Below, piece by piece: positions 47,194-58,770 of a stretch of DNA of 64,000 nt. The position numbers were made by a program, and so were the translations under genes. Under the pieces are notes generated by a model, which saw only the letters and a list, made by a program, of their open reading frames with translations, was not told the DNA's origin and ran no database searches. How positions within the stretch are numbered: the first letter of the stretch is position 1; every line of letters begins with the position of its first letter. Source of the stretch: Rhyacophila brunnea (taxonomy: Eukaryota > Arthropoda > Insecta > Trichoptera > Rhyacophilidae); contig JAGYXB010000612.1 in assembly GCA_022495005.1 (NCBI GenBank), forward strand, positions 1,364,001 to 1,428,000, written 5' to 3'.

Positions 47194-49067
47194 AGTACAC
47201 TGGTTAAACCAAGTTACATGCTACTTTATTTAAAGCTAATACCTAAATGGAAATATTTTGATTAAACTATTTTTTAATCGCATTAAAATCCATCATGTAC
47301 GAAAAAGCAGGAGCATGGTTCATAATAAATTAATTTAATGAAATTAGTACTTAATGAATACACAAGTTTTACGAATGAAGAATTCATTATTAAATATGCA
47401 TAATTTTAAACAACCTCAAACTTGTAGATATTAGAAAAAAATATTAAAATATTTACACCATGTGGGCATATGGGATAATTTATTCTAATAGGTTTCTGAT
47501 GTTGTTGAAACTATTAATTATTATGTAAGTAAATTCCCATTGGATTCCTCTAAGATTTTATTTAAATGTATGCTACCTCTTTTATTTCGTCAACATCTAT
47601 CGCTTGAGTTTTCGCAATGTATTATTTGCTCAATGCTATCTATATGTAATGTATTATATAATATATGGGTGCACATGAGGGTGAGAAGAAACACGTCACA
47701 CAGTGATGTTCCTAAACAAAATGCCGCGTCAATTTTTCTACAGTATTTTAAATCTCCCTATGATGACTCAAATACCTCTGTAATAAGGAATCTGTTCTAT
47801 GAATATATAAAAAAAAATACCTTTGCGATAATAGGTATATGAAATTAATAACTAATACATAATATTTATTCGCTTTTTATGTTACTAGGTATAAGATAGA
47901 GTTTAGACACTTACCCAAATCACCGGAGTGTAAGGTACTATTCGATACCCAACTTCTATAGGGAAACAACTCAAAATACATTGTTCTAAGATTTCGTCAT
48001 TACCACTTGATAATACCTACACAGTTTTGTTATTTTTACTCATTTGTACTCTGCTATTATTGTACAGTAGGTACCTATATAAAAATCCTTAGTACTATCA
48101 TAGTACCACTATGTTTGTGGTTTGCATAGTATGCGACAAGTTTCTCCAATCACAAGACAAACAATAATTCAAAACACCAACAAAAACTCACAATCAAGAC
48201 ACAATAATTATTATAGTACCTACTTGATTTAGGTGGGTATGTACTTTTTTATAATTATTATGGTTTTATAAATAAATACTACGACGATGTAAACGACCAC
48301 GACCTCTTGATAGTCGAGGATTGCTGTTTAAACTAATATTTTGTAAGAAAATGTATTCTTTCAAAGCCCTCAAATCAAAAATTACATGTGCTATTAGTTA
48401 TTGTTTATAAAACCTTTTTTTGAGACAAAAAATCTCTTCCTTACGTAACATTTCTGTGGATTTGAGAGCAATAAATCTTCACCGACAATATTTTTTTCAA
48501 TGCACAATAGGTAGAATTCATTGTATTATTATTGAATAGTAAACGGCTTTGCTACGTAAAAGTTTTGTGAAACAAAAAATATGAACTAAGTAGGTACCTA
48601 CCTATCTTGATTTATTTCAAAGGACCGTATTACTATGGTTATTTTAATATCCTCAACAATATATTTTTTCCATTAGCTTTATTTTCTGTATAACATGAAG
48701 GATAGGTAAAGATTTTAGGTAGGTACCTACCTACGAGTATTTTTTCACTGCGAAGTATTTCTGCCGACCTAAAGCCGAAATAAAAAATAAGAGTACCTAG
48801 CTCAGCATGATATGGGTAATACTATGAACGTTTAAATATTTTGTTCGTTGCCCCTGATGAAGATGCCCATACACGCAAAAATTGTACAGAGACCACTGAC
48901 ATTTTAATTTACTTGCACAATAGCGATATTAAACCTCCTCGGATGTATATCGCTCCATACCGATAGGAAGACACCTCGTTGGTTGCATACCATCTAATAT
49001 CAACAGGTCGACTAATGAACGGCCTCGATTGTCTAATGATGTATTGTCAAAATTAATGCGTTAAGCC
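47194..49067 (+). other. Element A interior between C and B
   Basis: About 47240-47560 is homologous to the minus strand of B at 51430-51100, and a second match lies near 48750. A frame at 47540-47842 (100 aa) contains LSICNVLYNIWVHMRV, loosely like the CVLHNI segment at the C-terminus of HARBI1-type transposases. I do not assign it on that alone. Confidence 0.5.
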
Positions 49068-51889
49068 CAGCGCTCGGAATGGAGCGGAACGCCCCGGAGC
49101 GCCGTTCCTGTTCGTGGGATTTCCAAGGATGGCGTTCCTGTTCGTTAAAACCTCGAAAATGGCGTACCGGTTCGTAAAATATCCGACGGACAGCGAGTCG
49201 TCTAGTAAAATCTTCAAGCGTCATACTTAATATTATTACGTTCCGGGTTAGATTTAAAATTTACGAAAATGAATTGATAGGTACAAAGGTACAAAAACAT
49301 AAATATTTTTTTTATTAAAAAATAATTTTATTGGTTTAGAACCACTGAATTTTCTATGACCCGTACATAATGTACTTAAGTTTTTTTGAAATAGTGATAG
49401 AGTAAATGTAAGACAACGTATTTGAGAACTAACCTTTTTCAAGACAATACTGTTTTCAACGAATTTGGCATTGAATGCACTAATAGACAGACCCTGTTGC
49501 GTCAATGGCGATAAAACAATAAAATTGTATACAAAGAAATGCACTGGGTAAGATTTATTGCATTGTCGTACGTTATGGGACAATAATTATTTTGAAAAAA
49601 AAAATGTTTTTATGATAGTAAGGAAATGTTGGAAGCTATTTTACATTGGAATGTAGATTTACTGTAGTATTAATTTATAAAACGAGACATTTATTTTTTT
49701 GCAAGTACATACATATTATTTTAATAGAGTTAAGGTTAAGGTACATGCCTAAATATAGTGAGTTAATAACGTAATAGTTATAATGCACACTGGAACTTTA
49801 AAATTTTTAAATGAAACACATTAAATACATGTATTATCTTTACTCTATAAATGACTTAATTAATTTGTTAAATATTGCACAAAAATAACATAGTAAAAAT
49901 AGTGTGAATAAAACTACGTGCCCTACCTAAGTATCTACCGATATAGGTAGGTATACTATATCTGTCCTACCGAGGGTTGAAATTCTTGAGCACGTTTATG
50001 GTAGCCAATTGTTTTTTGTAATGAAACTTTAAATTTTGTATCGAGACAACCATAATTGACCGAATTGTCCATTTTACATATTATTATGTTAGCGAAATTT
50101 ACATGGGTTTGACGCGTTCATAGTTTTTGTATTTCATAATGCAATCGGGGTCGTTCATTGGTCGTTTATCAATATTTAACCCAATGCTTACGGGCCCTTT
50201 TGATTAATTTTGTAATTAACGTGTTAATTTTCATTTGAAAAGTAATTAGCAAAAACACAATTTTGTGCGGCCCGTAAACATTGGGTTAAGTTGTATGCAG
50301 CCAATGATAAGCGTTTTCATCAGAGGAAGCGACAAAATTAGACTCCTTATTTTTCCAAATTTAATCATTTTAAGTTGTGTTTTTTTGGTTTCCCATTACC
50401 TAACCCCCATGCTTTGCTGCTCTACACTAATTTATTTTTTATATTTCTTACATTATTGATGAATTGATGAAGTTCAGCGGAAATACTTTGTAGTGAAAAA
50501 CTAAGTAGGTACCGAGAGAGATGGGATAAAATAAGGGAGGCCTTCATCCAGCACTGGATCGACCGAGGTTGATGGGTTGGGTTCTAAATAATTATTATTG
50601 CATACATGAAAAAACCTAACTATAGGAGCTGCTTTGCTAATTTTTTAAATTTCCGAAAAACTTGTGCTCTGACATCGTTTAAAAACTCTTTGTAGGTACT
50701 TAATAGCTTAAATTGTTGTTTAATAATTTCTAAGGGGGTAAAATATTTCATATTAAATAGTAAATACAGTCATGCTTTTCCTTGTGACCAGAATATACGT
50801 ATTTGCTGTTTTACCTACCTACTCAACGTTACGGAATCGCCAGATAATAATTATTTATCCTAATCTATTATAATATTTTACATTGAGTGACAAAAAAAAA
50901 ATATCATTTCCTCATATATTTTTATTGTTTTAATTTTATATGGATATTTTTCGGGTTGAATGAACTGTGTTTTTGATAGTTAAACTAACAAAATAATACA
51001 TTTAATAACTGAAATCAAATAATTCCATAATTAATATAGATAAATATTCGTGAACATCGTATGCATGTTAAAATTTTTTGTATTGTTTAAGGTACAATAC
51101 GAAATAAAAATATTTAAATAAATCAATCAGAATCCAACGGGATAAATATATGAAAAATTTCCCTGTTAATAACAATTTCTATAACATTGGAAACCTATTA
51201 GAATAAATTATCCTACATGTCCACATGATGTAAATATTTTTTTTTCTAATAATATATTGTACCTACACTTCTGAGGTTGTTTAAAATGATTCATATTTAA
51301 TAAAGAATGCTACATTTGTAAAACTTGCGTATTAGATATTTTTTTAATTAATTTATTAAAAACCATGCCCTTGCTTTTTCGTATACGATGGATTTTAATT
51401 TGATTAAAAATAGTTTACCTTAATCAAAATATTTCGAATTTACGAAAAATCAGAGCTTTGAAAAAAGCGGCATGTATTTTGTTTAAGCCGAAGTATCTTC
51501 ACTCATATTTCTATCCACTCTTAGTTGCATATTTTTATTGAAACTGCTAAAGAAACCAATGGGAAATTGTGATTAGTTTGTCTATTATTTCATGTATTTT
51601 AATAATGTTTCCCACTCCAATTAGATTCATATACGTTTAGTTATTAATATTTGTATAATTATTAATGTATTTTTTAGAAAACGATTTCGTAAACTAAAAT
51701 GACTATATTTGTATGTTACCACTAATTGTTATAGCTGATAGCGTATTGGGAGAAGATGATGATGAAAAAAGTACATCATGTAAAACTAAAAGATATTTTT
51801 ATGTTACAGATATTATTATATCTAATATCACACATTTTTGGAAAATTGTCGAGCGTTCCTGTTCGTGAAATTTTCCATTTCGAGCACTG
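49068..51889 (-). mobile_element. hAT-type element B, inverted inside A (2.8 kb)
   Basis: GTTAAGCC at 49060-49067 recurs exactly at 51890-51897. On the plus strand it begins with CAGCGCTCGGAATGGAGCGG (the right-end type) and ends TTTTCCATTTCGAGCACTG (the left-end type), so it is reversed relative to A. Its 51100-51889 part is homologous to A at 42891-43288 and 47240-47620. A short RT-tail remnant near 50520-50575 lies inside. No transposase frame is seen. Confidence 0.93.
50515..50580 (+). pseudogene. Short RT-tail remnant
   Basis: gggaggccttcatccagcac and tggatcgaccg match the last bases of the RT tail at 63160-63480 (ggaggccttcatccagcagc, ggatcgatcc). Only about 60 bases survive. Confidence 0.6.
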
Positions 51890-53000
51890 GTTAAGCCTAC
51901 TTAGTACCTATGCGAAGTTAGCTATCCTATATCCTATATTTTACGCAATCGTCAATCGGACAGTTATGGTTTTGTTTCTCCCATTCATTTCTCTCCCGTT
52001 TCATTCCATAAAATATTGTGACTTCCACTCCCGTATTGATTACAAATTTAATGTACTCAAAATCATAACTGTTTTGGAACCCGCGATTTACACTCTTACC
52101 CAAGTCAGCTAAGCCCTGTGGTTCATACCAAAGTGTCGAAAATCCAAGCCTTGGTAGATAGCTACACAGAGGTAGTTTATTTATTCATAAAACATTAATT
52201 AACAAATGAATTATTTTTCACAATACCTATGTAGATATTTCATGTGTTTTAATTGAAAATCAAGAAAAGGTACGTAATAATTTAACGTTATTATCGATAT
52301 TAGTAGTAGGTACCTACCCTAAATAAATGATGTATTTTGTGATTTTGTCTGCAAGCAAAAAAAACTTGTTGAATAGCACTAAAGAATAGAATAATATACT
52401 ATTATCTCATATTGTCTTAAAGAAAACGGAAGAGAGCAGTACAGTCATGTAAGGGTGCTTTCTTCAATAAAAACTGTATTTTTTATTATCAGGCATGTGT
52501 TGTCTAGAAATGCATTGTTAGGAAAAAATATACCTAGATGCATTTCTAAGAAGAAATTTGGCTTACTGTGGCACCCATTTGTATCGACATGTACGAATTA
52601 TTAAAAATCAGGGGTAGTCAACAAGTAAAATCATTGTTTAAAAAAAAGATATTTTTTTAAAAATATATTTATATACCAATTCATATTCCTCAATTTCAAC
52701 ACAATCTGAACTGGAAGGCCATATTAAATATTCTGATGAGGCTCGAGAATTTTACGAGACATCTCGCTATCAGGATTCCACGAGACGGAACGGAATTGTC
52801 AAGGAATTCACGAACCGGAACCATTCCGAGCGCTGCATAGATAAGGAAACACACAGGGACAGAACTAGATGTTTCTGTGCCTCTTATCCTTCAAAATTTG
52901 CAGATCACGAGATTACCAGGAAAATTGCTGTCAATACAGAGTTATTTACTTTGTCAGTTATACTTAAAAATACAACTCGCATGTCGTTTTTACAATTTAA

Positions 53001-53151
53001 TTAAGCCCTGCCTAAACCAAACCATACAAGATATCTATAAATAGTATCTAAAATTATGTATGATTTAATGCCATAATTTTAAATATGTTATAGAGAAAAA
53101 TATATTTTACCTAATAAATATCTATTATGGTTGGCTTTAGGCAGGGCTTAA
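53001..53151. mobile_element. TTAA-flanked miniature (piggyBac-like), 151 bp
   Basis: TTAA at 53001-53004 and 53148-53151. The inverted ends are TTAAGCCCTGCCTAAACC and, on the right, ctttaggcagggcTTAA, extending to about 26 bases with few mismatches (aaccata against tatggtt). No coding. The TTAA target suggests piggyBac or Kolobok mobilisation. Confidence 0.85.
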
Positions 53152-53440
53152 CAGATAAATATGAATGAAAATTTTTTGTATGTACAATAAATAATTAATG
53201 TCGGATTTATTATTTTTCCCCTTATTTTTCCGTTGGAAATGGTGTCAGTGGTTTCTTTAGGTGTTTGATTCTAATCCAATCAATGTGGTCTTTAAGGAGT
53301 GTAGATTATCATCCTACAGAAGAGGAGTTCATTGGTGGTCTGCCTCCTTATAGCATAATATGGACATGTCTGGTTTTTTCACTCCTAACCCTTAAATGCA
53401 CGGTGGCAACCTTTTAATGTATGTATATATTACTTTACAC

Positions 53441-53690
53441 CCACAATGGCCGAGCAGGTTAAGCGTCGGCTTATAGTGTCGTGGGTCCCTTGTTCGAATC
53501 CTGGGTCTGGCAAATACACGTAATATTGTTTTTCCATTTGTGTCCGAGTCAGAGTATGGACCTATTAGGTTGAGCAAGTGACTAACATCCATTTCTCGTA
53601 AAAACAAAATCCTGTTAATACAAACCTCCACTCTGTGGAGGCCCATATGATCTTAATACGATCAGACATGGTCAAAAAAATATATAAATT
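53441..53690 (+). mobile_element. tRNA-derived SINE, near full length
   Basis: The tRNA-like head has the A box TGGCCGAGCAGGTTAAGCG (53447-53465) and B box GTTCGAATCC (53492-53501), closest to a tRNA-Ser/Leu type. An unrelated body follows (gtcagagtatggacctatta, ggttgagcaagtg, acaaacctccactctgtgga), then gatcagacatggtc and an A-rich tail. RNA polymerase III transcription is inferred from the boxes. The minus frame at 53392-53646 is spurious. Confidence 0.9.
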
Positions 53691-53699
53691 ATATTACTT

Positions 53700-54604
53700 T
53701 TCTAAACGAACATTTAATTTTTAATATTGTTATATTAATAGTGGCACCTGTGAATAAAAACTAAAACTATTTTCTCAAAACACTTGTTTCACTACAGAGA
53801 ACTACAAAGTGTAGCAATTTGACTTGGAACAAAGCCGACTCAAGATGGGCGCTGCTTGGAAGCATATTTAATTTGGGAAGCATGAGGAGGAATGAAGGAA
53901 GAAATAAAAACATTTGTTTTTTTCGAAAGGATTATAATTATACATTTACAATGAATGGGTAATGTTTAATAATATCCATAATTTTTTAATTTCGTATAGT
54001 TTTTTTTTATGATTTCAATAAATCTGACACAAACAAAAATTATGTTACAAGAAAAAATATTTTTGGGTTCTGATTTCCGATAAGCAGGGTTTATTACTGT
54101 AGTGAAAAATGTTGTCTCCAAAAGCTATTTTTAAGGGAATTTTTTTCATAGGGTGCATGCACCCTTTATAAATAAATAAATACATTCATGAGATTTATAA
54201 TTCTGTGGAATTGATTCTTTGAAAATATTTAGGGTCGAATTCTGTCTTGAAAAAAAAAGTCACAGAGGGCCGACTCCACCTCAATACTCATCTATATTGT
54301 GTAACCGTGCTCTATGTATGGAAGCTCGATATTTATTGACATGAACGCACATTTTACAATACTATACTTTTTTCTCAATCGATCGAATTTATAAAAATAA
54401 ACGATTGTGTATTTGAGAATAAGGCCATATGGACAGTGATGTCCCTAGACAGACTTAAAATGCCCCCCCCCTGATATTCATGAAATGAAATTAACGCATA
54501 TATTAGATACCTTAATTTTTTTATTTTGGTTCTAAAAATTAAAACGTAAAAGTTAGAAAATTTAAAAAAAATAACTTATTAAGTAGTTAAGTAAGTAAGT
54601 AATA
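53700..54604. other. AT-rich, no recognisable gene
   Basis: No open frame with recognisable motifs and no bounded repeat was seen between the SINE and the TTAA foldback element. Confidence 0.5.
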
Positions 54605-55134
54605 TTAAGGGCGGACGTGCTCAGTGTGGGTCAAAATGGAGCTTTTTTCTATTTTCAAAGCATGATCCTGGACATACCTTAAGCGTTGTAGATAATCTAT
54701 TTATATAATTTTGAAGCCTTATTATCCTTTATATTTATTTTAAACATTTGATGACTGCATAAAGTATTTTTATTACATAAAATAGTATTCTTTTAAACCT
54801 CTCGTTCTAATGTTTTAGAATATAGTCATATTTCAGGTTTTATAAATGCGTTTAAAAATTAATAAATGTAAAAAATCTTAACACCACTGCACAGTTATGT
54901 ACTGAAAAATGACTATATTCTAAAACATTAGAGCGAGAGGTTTAAAAGAATACTATTTTATGTAATAAAAATACTTTATGCAGTCATCAAATGTTTAAAA
55001 TAAATATAAAGGATAATAAGGCTTCAAAATTATATAAATAGAATATCTACAACGTTTAAGGTATGTCCAGGATCATGCTTTGAAAATAGAACAAAAGCTC
55101 CATTTTGAGCTACGCTGTGCATGTCCCCTCTTAA
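54605..55134. mobile_element. TTAA-flanked foldback element, 530 bp
   Basis: TTAA at 54605-54608 and 55131-55134. The arms of about 225 bases are inverted copies: tcaaaatggagcttttttct and tcctggacatacctta on the left, then ttttagaatatagtcat; the reverse complements occupy 54909-55130. A loop of about 70 bases separates them. The outer bases GGGCGGAC and GTCCCCTC pair with two mismatches. Confidence 0.88.
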
Positions 55135-55500
55135 GTAGTTATACAGATTTAGCTAGGCAAAATGCCACCCTTAAACAGAATTAGAATTATGTCCCCTTGC
55201 ATTTTTGGTTTCAAATCGTCTGAAAACTTGTTACGTACATATTATTATATAACTTTATTATTTATTTTCGGATATCTTAAACAGACAAATACACAAAAAA
55301 TCTTTAAATTGACATACACACAATCTACTGAGATTTGGGAGTATTTCCTGAAATCTACTCTCAAACAGTGGTGGTTTTAGGTACGTAGAGGTCTGTGACG
55401 GCCGACGGGTTTCGAGGCAGCTTGTAAAAGTTTTGTTTATGCAATAAATCACCATTACGATATGTAGTACAATGGATATTAGAATACAGCAATAGTTATA

Positions 55501-55905
55501 CCCCGTTTACACGTGCATGGATTTACTGTTGACAGTAAGTATTATCGCGGCCATAACAAGAAAATGTATGGGTAAGCATGTATTATCCTTCAGTTGCAAG
55601 CTAGCATGCATGACTCAAAAAAGTTTGGAAGCTTCTGAATTTTCATGCGACAGTAGGGATTTTTTCAATCTGCGCCTGCACACTAAAATGATAGTGGCGA
55701 ACCTGCCGGCAAAAAAAAACAACTATAATTACCGATTTTTACGACCTATCAAAGAGTACCATAAAATGACAACATCGCGTCTCGCTTACTCTTGAAGAAT
55801 GAGATTGGAGAGACAGTCAGCACTTTTACGTGTAAAAAGTTATTGTCACGATACTTTAAAATACGCACTATTGCTGCCAGTAAATCCATGCACGTGTACA
55901 GGTGC
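55501..55905. mobile_element. TA-flanked miniature element, 405 bp
   Basis: The left end CCCCGTTTACACGTGCATGG continues atttactg; the right end is cagtaaatccatgcacgtgt followed by acaggtgc. TA lies outside at 55499-55500 and 55906-55907. The frame at 55517-55795 is not recognised and starts inside the inverted repeat. Tc1/mariner-type mobilisation is inferred from the TA target. Confidence 0.75.
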
Positions 55906-55907
55906 TA

Positions 55908-56995
55908 TTATTACAAATGATTTTTAAAGTCTAAGTGTATTTTTATGTAATAATATTATTAAGTAGTTTTTAACTAAAAATCGAATGTGGAAGTAGTTTC
56001 AAAATAAGTTTAAGGAAGTAGAGAGGTGTCATCATTAAATTCTTTATTAAAATTGGAATGAATTATCTCTGGCTTCGCAAAAATCATGAAGAGCTGCCGG
56101 AAAATAAACACGATTCTCAGACCACCCGAATAACGGGTGTCGATGAATGGCTTCTTCCAGCACGATGGTAATAGTAATTTTTGAAACACTTTCTTGTGGT
56201 TATGTAGATATATTTGATAAATCAAGCCTAAGAAAACTAAAGACTAATATTTATTTTAAAGTAAGTAAGAAAAAGATTTCATTGCAATTCTGTTGTCTTT
56301 CTAATGATACCTAGTGTGTTAATCATAGATAATAGAAATTTACCTAGAAGAAACCTAGTGCGAAGAGAAGTACTTCAGTTATTTCCTGTATAACACAGCA
56401 ATGGCAAAAGGTGGAGGTAGTTGGTTAACGCAGGGATTAATTGAATTTAAAAAAACTAACCAGCACCTTCTGGAATTTGTAATTCTTAGTTCAATAAAAA
56501 CAAATTAGTATGACTGACAAAGTTTAGTGTGCACTATTTATGTCAGATTTTAACGGCCTACCTCCATTCTTAGCCACTGTAACACAGTCATCTCTCTCTT
56601 CACCAAAGTAACATTTTGATGGTAATGGACTTATTGTATACTCGTACACGAACTGGCCAAGTATCATAAATCCCAAAAAATTATTTCATATCAAAATAAT
56701 TCAAAACTATTTTTGAAGCCATTCCAGCCAAATGCTGTAACCCTCTCTAAACGTAAGCCACAGGGTACAAACAGAGTAAGCAACTCAATTTGTAATAAAA
56801 TACTAAATAAATATTATATAATAATAAGTAAATCCAATGCCCACAGTTTTTTTCACTTCCTGAACAATTTGATATTTGAGGGTTATGCTATTTGGCTTGT
56901 ACGGTGACGATATCATCATATGAAACTAAAAACAAACAAATACCCATTTTTTAATAGTTGTCTACGAACTTGTGTAGATATCAAATAAATAAATT
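55908..56995. other. Downstream flank of the DM9 gene, no other gene seen
   Basis: AT-rich. On the minus strand this is the 3' side of the DM9 gene and must hold its 3' UTR. I could not identify a convincing polyadenylation signal. Confidence 0.45.
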
Positions 56996-57244
56996 TCAGT
57001 ATGTAACAGTAATACTAGTGTCTACCAAGATTTCGTATTGGCTGAATGCCATCTCAGAACCATCACATGGTATATAGCATGCTTGATATCTCGGTTGGAC
57101 TTTGCCAACGATCAGCGAACCATTATGGTAGACGCGACCAGCAAACAGCATCTCGCCATCTTCAGACTTTCCAACAATTAACGCATTGAAGGGAATTCTC
57201 GCATCGCTCGTTCGGATCCAGTCGGCGGTGTTGCCACAAAGAAC
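56996..57244 (-). CDS. DM9-repeat (DUF3421) protein, last exon
   Basis: The minus-strand exon starts after an AG acceptor at 57245-57246 and ends in TGA (56996-56998). It encodes one DM9 repeat: VLCGNTADWIRTSD, IPFNALIVGKSEDGEMLFAG, RVYHNGSLIVGKVQPRYQAC, YIPCDGSEMAFSQYEILV. The upstream exon ends DFK in phase 0, so splicing gives DFKVLCGNTADW, a typical DM9 junction. DM9 proteins are secreted or cytosolic lectin-like proteins in insects and molluscs, some mannose-binding; the role here is not shown. The frame is intact, with a clean stop, unlike everything else in the window. Confidence 0.9.
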   Translation of the reverse strand, partial: VLCGNTADWIRTSDARIPFNALIVGKSEDGEMLFAGRVYHNGSLIVGKVQPRYQACYIPCDGSEMAFSQYEILVDTSITVTY

Positions 57245-57868
57245 CTGAAAATTTGTTTATGTGTATTAGTAGCAATGATATTCCCAGGCAAAGTGCAGAC
57301 ATATACCATATTGAGGTAATTCATGCGTTTTTTAAGGGCCAGCACGTTATAGGGGGTGAAAAATTAAGGGAAGAATGCGAATAATACAAGATTTGAGAGT
57401 AGATTCTGTGACAAAATTTAACGCTAACAATATTTGTAAGTGTAAAATTCAGGTGTTCCCAACCTTACGTTTTGTTGTATATTCTTTTAGTTGAAAATGT
57501 CCCTCTGAAGTGGACGAAACCGGTCCAGTTATTTAATAAAAGTGGAATCAGTACGATAAAAATTTGCATTTATTAAATTAAAATTAATAAATGTACGTTT
57601 AATATGTTTATCTTTGAATTTAAAAAAAATAATCTTTTAATGTTTTAGATAACTTTGAGTTGGTATGTCATTAGTAAAAATATATTAAATTTCATCTTTC
57701 ATCTTTAGATGCTAGAATCTAGGATTCCCAATCTGTCTTTAATCAGGAGCACATTTATAGCCAAAAATGGAATGGCGAGCACATTTTTTTTCCAACGTAA
57801 CTTACTTAACCTTAACAGAAAATACTACAAACATTATGACAAATAAATATTAGTATATAAAAGTTATA

Positions 57869-58045
57869 AGCGCAGTGGGTCCCAGGTTCGAATCCTGGGT
57901 CTGGCAAGTATACATATTGTTTTTCAATTCGTGTGTGAGTCAGGGTATGGACCTAATCGGTTGAGCAAGTGGCTGACATCTGTTAATACAAACCTCTACT
58001 CTGTGGAGGTCTATATTATGATCGGACATAATCAAAAATAATGAC
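57869..58045 (+). mobile_element. SINE, 5'-truncated copy
   Basis: It starts within the tRNA-like head near the B box (ggttcgaatcctgggtctgg) and continues through gagtcagggtatggacctaa, gttgagcaagtgg, acaaacctctactctgtgga and gatcggacataatc with an A-rich tail. The A box is missing. Confidence 0.85.
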
Positions 58046-58248
58046 ATTAATATGGACGAAGCATCTGGAAAATAAAATGACACTCACTTTGTGTCGGGTC
58101 TGCCGGATGGCGAAATTCATATTTTAATATCGGTATCCTACGCTCAAATGAACATTCTGCTTGCAAGCGGTCTGGCAACACCGCTGGGTCTGCCCATACA
58201 AAATTTCTGACTGTCAGGTTTTGACTCCGCCGTTATTATTGTGTTCCA

Positions 58249-58656
58249 AAATGCCAATGTGCCTAGTTAAAAATTGTAAAAAAATCTACTAAACACTCCA
58301 AGAAAGATGGGATATCACTTTTCATGTGTTAGTATTATTTATTATTGATAAAATGCCATTTTAAGATATTGATGAATGTTTATTCAATGCAATTGAATGA
58401 CAGAAACCATTGGAGAGACGCCTGTGATGCGCTGGGCTCACTTGCGTCTAATCTCCGAGAAGTCGTAAGTAACCGAGAAACAGTTTCTAACGCAATGACA
58501 CTAATACGCCATTACAATAAAGATTATATTACTATAAATTCTCGAAGCTTGTATCGCATAATGGAAATGGATACGTCATATGGTCACGTGACGTCTAACT
58601 ATACATCTGTGAATGACTTTCATGCACAATTTCTCGTGCGCGCCGATATGAAGTGA
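58249..58656 (+). pseudogene. THAP-like fragment followed by an unassigned frame
   Basis: At 58249 MPMCLVKNCKK resembles the beginning of a THAP zinc finger (C-x4-C); after a frame break, STKHSKKDGIS follows. A longer frame at 58345-58656 (103 aa) has ALGSLASNLREVVSNRETVS and SLYRIMEMDTSYGHVTSNYT, which I do not recognise. It ends at VRADMK followed by a stop that overlaps a possible GT donor (aagtgagttg). It may come from a THAP-containing transposase gene or from a host THAP gene. It lies antisense in the DM9 intron. Confidence 0.4.
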
Positions 58657-58734
58657 GTTGTCCATTTAATATGTCATTGAATGAAACAGATAATTATTAG
58701 AAATATGTGTTATATTTTTAATCGTTTAAGTATA

Positions 58735-58770
58735 GTGCTCGAAATAGAAAAAAATATCAGAGACTAGCGA
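58735..58770 (+). mobile_element. End fragment of CAGTGCTCGAAATGG-family hAT element
   Basis: tagtgctcgaaatagaaaaa matches the left terminus of the family with the first base changed. No matching right end was found nearby. Confidence 0.5.

Larger units (their letters stand above)
42891..52835 (+). mobile_element. hAT-type element A, 9.9 kb including nested elements
   Basis: CATAGATA at 42883-42890 recurs exactly at 52836-52843. The left end CAGTGCTCGAAATGGAAAAT and the right end ACCATTCCGAGCGCTG belong to the same family as 38853-40331. Inside lie element C (43289-47186, which holds D) and element B (49068-51889, inverted). Without them A would be about 3.2 kb. No hAT transposase domain was recognised in the remaining A sequence; a frame at 47540-47842 is unassigned. 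A is therefore probably a non-autonomous or decayed member. Confidence 0.9.

Noticed and set aside
47540..47842. A second HARBI1-like transposase C-terminus
   Set aside because: Only CNVLYNIW resembles the CVLHNI segment; the rest does not align by eye, so I left it unassigned.
53441..53515. A true tRNA gene
   Set aside because: The A and B boxes are present but the acceptor stem cannot be formed, and the same sequence recurs with a SINE body and A tail at three sites.
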